DNA from: an uncultured Bacteroidales bacterium
GTDB lineage: Bacteria > Bacteroidota > Bacteroidia > Bacteroidales > CAIXZF01
NCBI GenBank assembly: GCA_903923925.1
Contig: CAIXZF010000029.1
Coordinates: 1-64,000, forward strand
Direction of reading: 5' to 3'
Length of the DNA stretch: 64,000 nt
Position 1 is the stretch's first letter, and the number at the start of each line of letters is the position of its first letter. The translations under genes were made by a program, and so were the position numbers. Positions 63,125 through 64,000 of this stretch are shown here, one piece after another. The notes beneath the pieces were generated by a model. That model had not been told where the DNA came from, ran no database searches, and was given only the letters and a program-made list of their open reading frames with translations.

Positions 63125-64000
63125 CTATTTATTTGGGTTATTGTCTGCTAACTGAAGCTCTGTGAGTGCTTCGCGAATTCGTTTTTGCCAAATTTCAAGA
63201 GAAAAGGAATTAACAATCATCTCATGGCCACGTTTTGAAAAAGATTTTGCCATTTCAATGTTATTAACTAATTGATTTATAGCTGATACGATGTCGCTGG
63301 CAATCGGTCGGATCAGAAGTCCGTTAAAATCAGGAATCACAATATTGCAAAGACCACCAATATCAGTAGCAATAACAGCACATCCGGAGGCCATTGCTTC
63401 AAGGCAGGATAAGGAAGTACCCTCTGAGTAAGTTGATGGGATTACTGCTATATGTGATTTTTGAAGAAGTCCATAAATTCTGTCGTGGGGAATTTCTTCG
63501 ATTGTTATTCTCGGGTTATTCCCGAATCGTTCTCTGACAAAAGGTTCAAAACTGCCACATCCGGCAAAAGTTACGTGAATCTTTGCGGAGGAAAGGAGAA
63601 TCTTATCCATCGCCTCGGCAAAAATCAGCACTCCGCGTCTCATTTCAAATCGCCTGGCAAAAACTACGTTAACAATATCAGGATTATCCCACTTTTCCAA
63701 CCATCCTTCCGGATCCTGAGGAATCGCAAAGTTTGGGATATACCGTATTCTAAGCGGGTCAAATTTATGATGCAGCATGGTGCGGGCATAATTCAGATAG
63801 TTGGAGTCCACCGTAATTGTTAATCGCGATTTGCTACTTTTTTTCAGATCGTTCCGGCTTAATTTCCAGCGGATGTATTCCCATTTCAGACGGAGCCTGA
63901 AGTTTGTTGCCGAAGTAGTGTAATCCCAATGGATACCATGTTGAATAAAAATATTTCCGGGTCTGAAATTTTTTACTCCGACAAAGGAGCAGGCATAAAT
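63125..64000 (-). CDS. Family 4 glycosyltransferase (start lies beyond the window)
   Basis: The minus-strand frame is open to the right edge, so the true start is outside; 291 residues are visible. After IQHGIHWDYTTSATNF the Rossmann half continues to IPNFAIP, then VVFARRFEMRRGVLIFAEAM, and the GT4 C-terminal domain ends with VIPSTYSEGTSLSCLEAMAS (E-x7-E) and GLCNIVIPDFNGLLI. An internal GTG at 63811 is not the likely start because homology runs through it. First gene of the glycan cluster seen here. Confidence 0.9.
   Translation of the reverse strand: MYACSFVGVKNFRPGNIFIQHGIHWDYTTSATNFRLRLKWEYIRWKLSRNDLKKSSKSRLTITVDSNYLNYARTMLHHKFDPLRIRYIPNFAIPQDPEGWLEKWDNPDIVNVVFARRFEMRRGVLIFAEAMDKILLSSAKIHVTFAGCGSFEPFVRERFGNNPRITIEEIPHDRIYGLLQKSHIAVIPSTYSEGTSLSCLEAMASGCAVIATDIGGLCNIVIPDFNGLLIRPIASDIVSAINQLVNNIEMAKSFSKRGHEMIVNSFSLEIWQKRIREALTELQLADNNPNK

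Noticed and set aside
63809-63811. GTG start for the last glycosyltransferase
   Set aside because: The same frame continues to the window edge with glycosyltransferase-like sequence (IQHGIHWDY), so the true start lies outside.

Overview
The window is chromosomal DNA from a member of the Bacteroidota, most like an uncultured Bacteroidales/Marinilabiliales-type anaerobe. Three things point there: several secreted proteins carry type IX secretion (T9SS) C-terminal sorting domains; many genes have the Bacteroidota -7 promoter element TAnnTTTG and lack Shine-Dalgarno sequences; and the left end keeps the gene order rpsU, xerC, hpf, four tRNAs, tuf, tRNA-Trp, secE, nusG, all on the minus strand. 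This assignment comes from gene content only; no 16S gene is present.

Layout. 1-4.1 kb: translation and transcription housekeeping operon. 4.1-15.4 kb: two divergent T9SS cell-surface genes, one a giant protein of about 2,778 residues with about 22 SprB-type repeats, then Ig-like repeats, a dockerin-like and a cohesin-like module and a sorting domain. 15.4-28.0 kb: minus-strand acyl-CoA metabolism genes (crotonase, 3-hydroxyacyl-CoA dehydrogenase, thiolase, FabK/nitronate-monooxygenase-like flavoprotein, acyl-CoA dehydrogenase, fused isobutyryl-CoA mutase, butyrate kinase, MBL hydrolase). They look like a pathway that interconverts straight and branched short acyl-CoAs and ends in butyrate or isobutyrate. 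A 1.3 kb accessory insert sits between the acyl-CoA dehydrogenase and mutase genes, bracketed by two related 38-bp palindromes. 28-34 kb: MFS exporter, cysteine-synthase-like enzyme, dipeptidyl peptidase, another T9SS protein and tRNA-Val.

34.2-51.5 kb is an accessory, defence-rich and visibly decaying region. It holds a FISUMP lipoprotein-like gene, an AbiE toxin-antitoxin locus (toxin frameshifted, antitoxin and its operator intact), a primase-helicase of the TOTE type, an AlbA_2 fragment, a frameshifted SEC-C protein, an AAA ATPase, a wrecked type I restriction locus (hsdM-hsdS fusion and truncated hsdR) with a SatD-like/DUF3307 pair between its parts, an intact-looking hipBA pair, a transposase fragment and a ghost second hipB. 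The most regular unexplained structure is the control region of the SatD-like gene: three ATAGCY-N6-GKCTAT dyads exactly 29 bp apart, lying over a full consensus promoter.

51.7-64 kb: a short-chain dehydrogenase/aldehyde dehydrogenase pair, a GyrI-like protein, and a seven-gene minus-strand surface-polysaccharide cluster (three glycosyltransferases including a very large fusion, UDP-GlcNAc 2-epimerase, polysaccharide deacetylase, a FemAB/GNAT-like protein and one unassigned glycan gene) that runs off the right edge.
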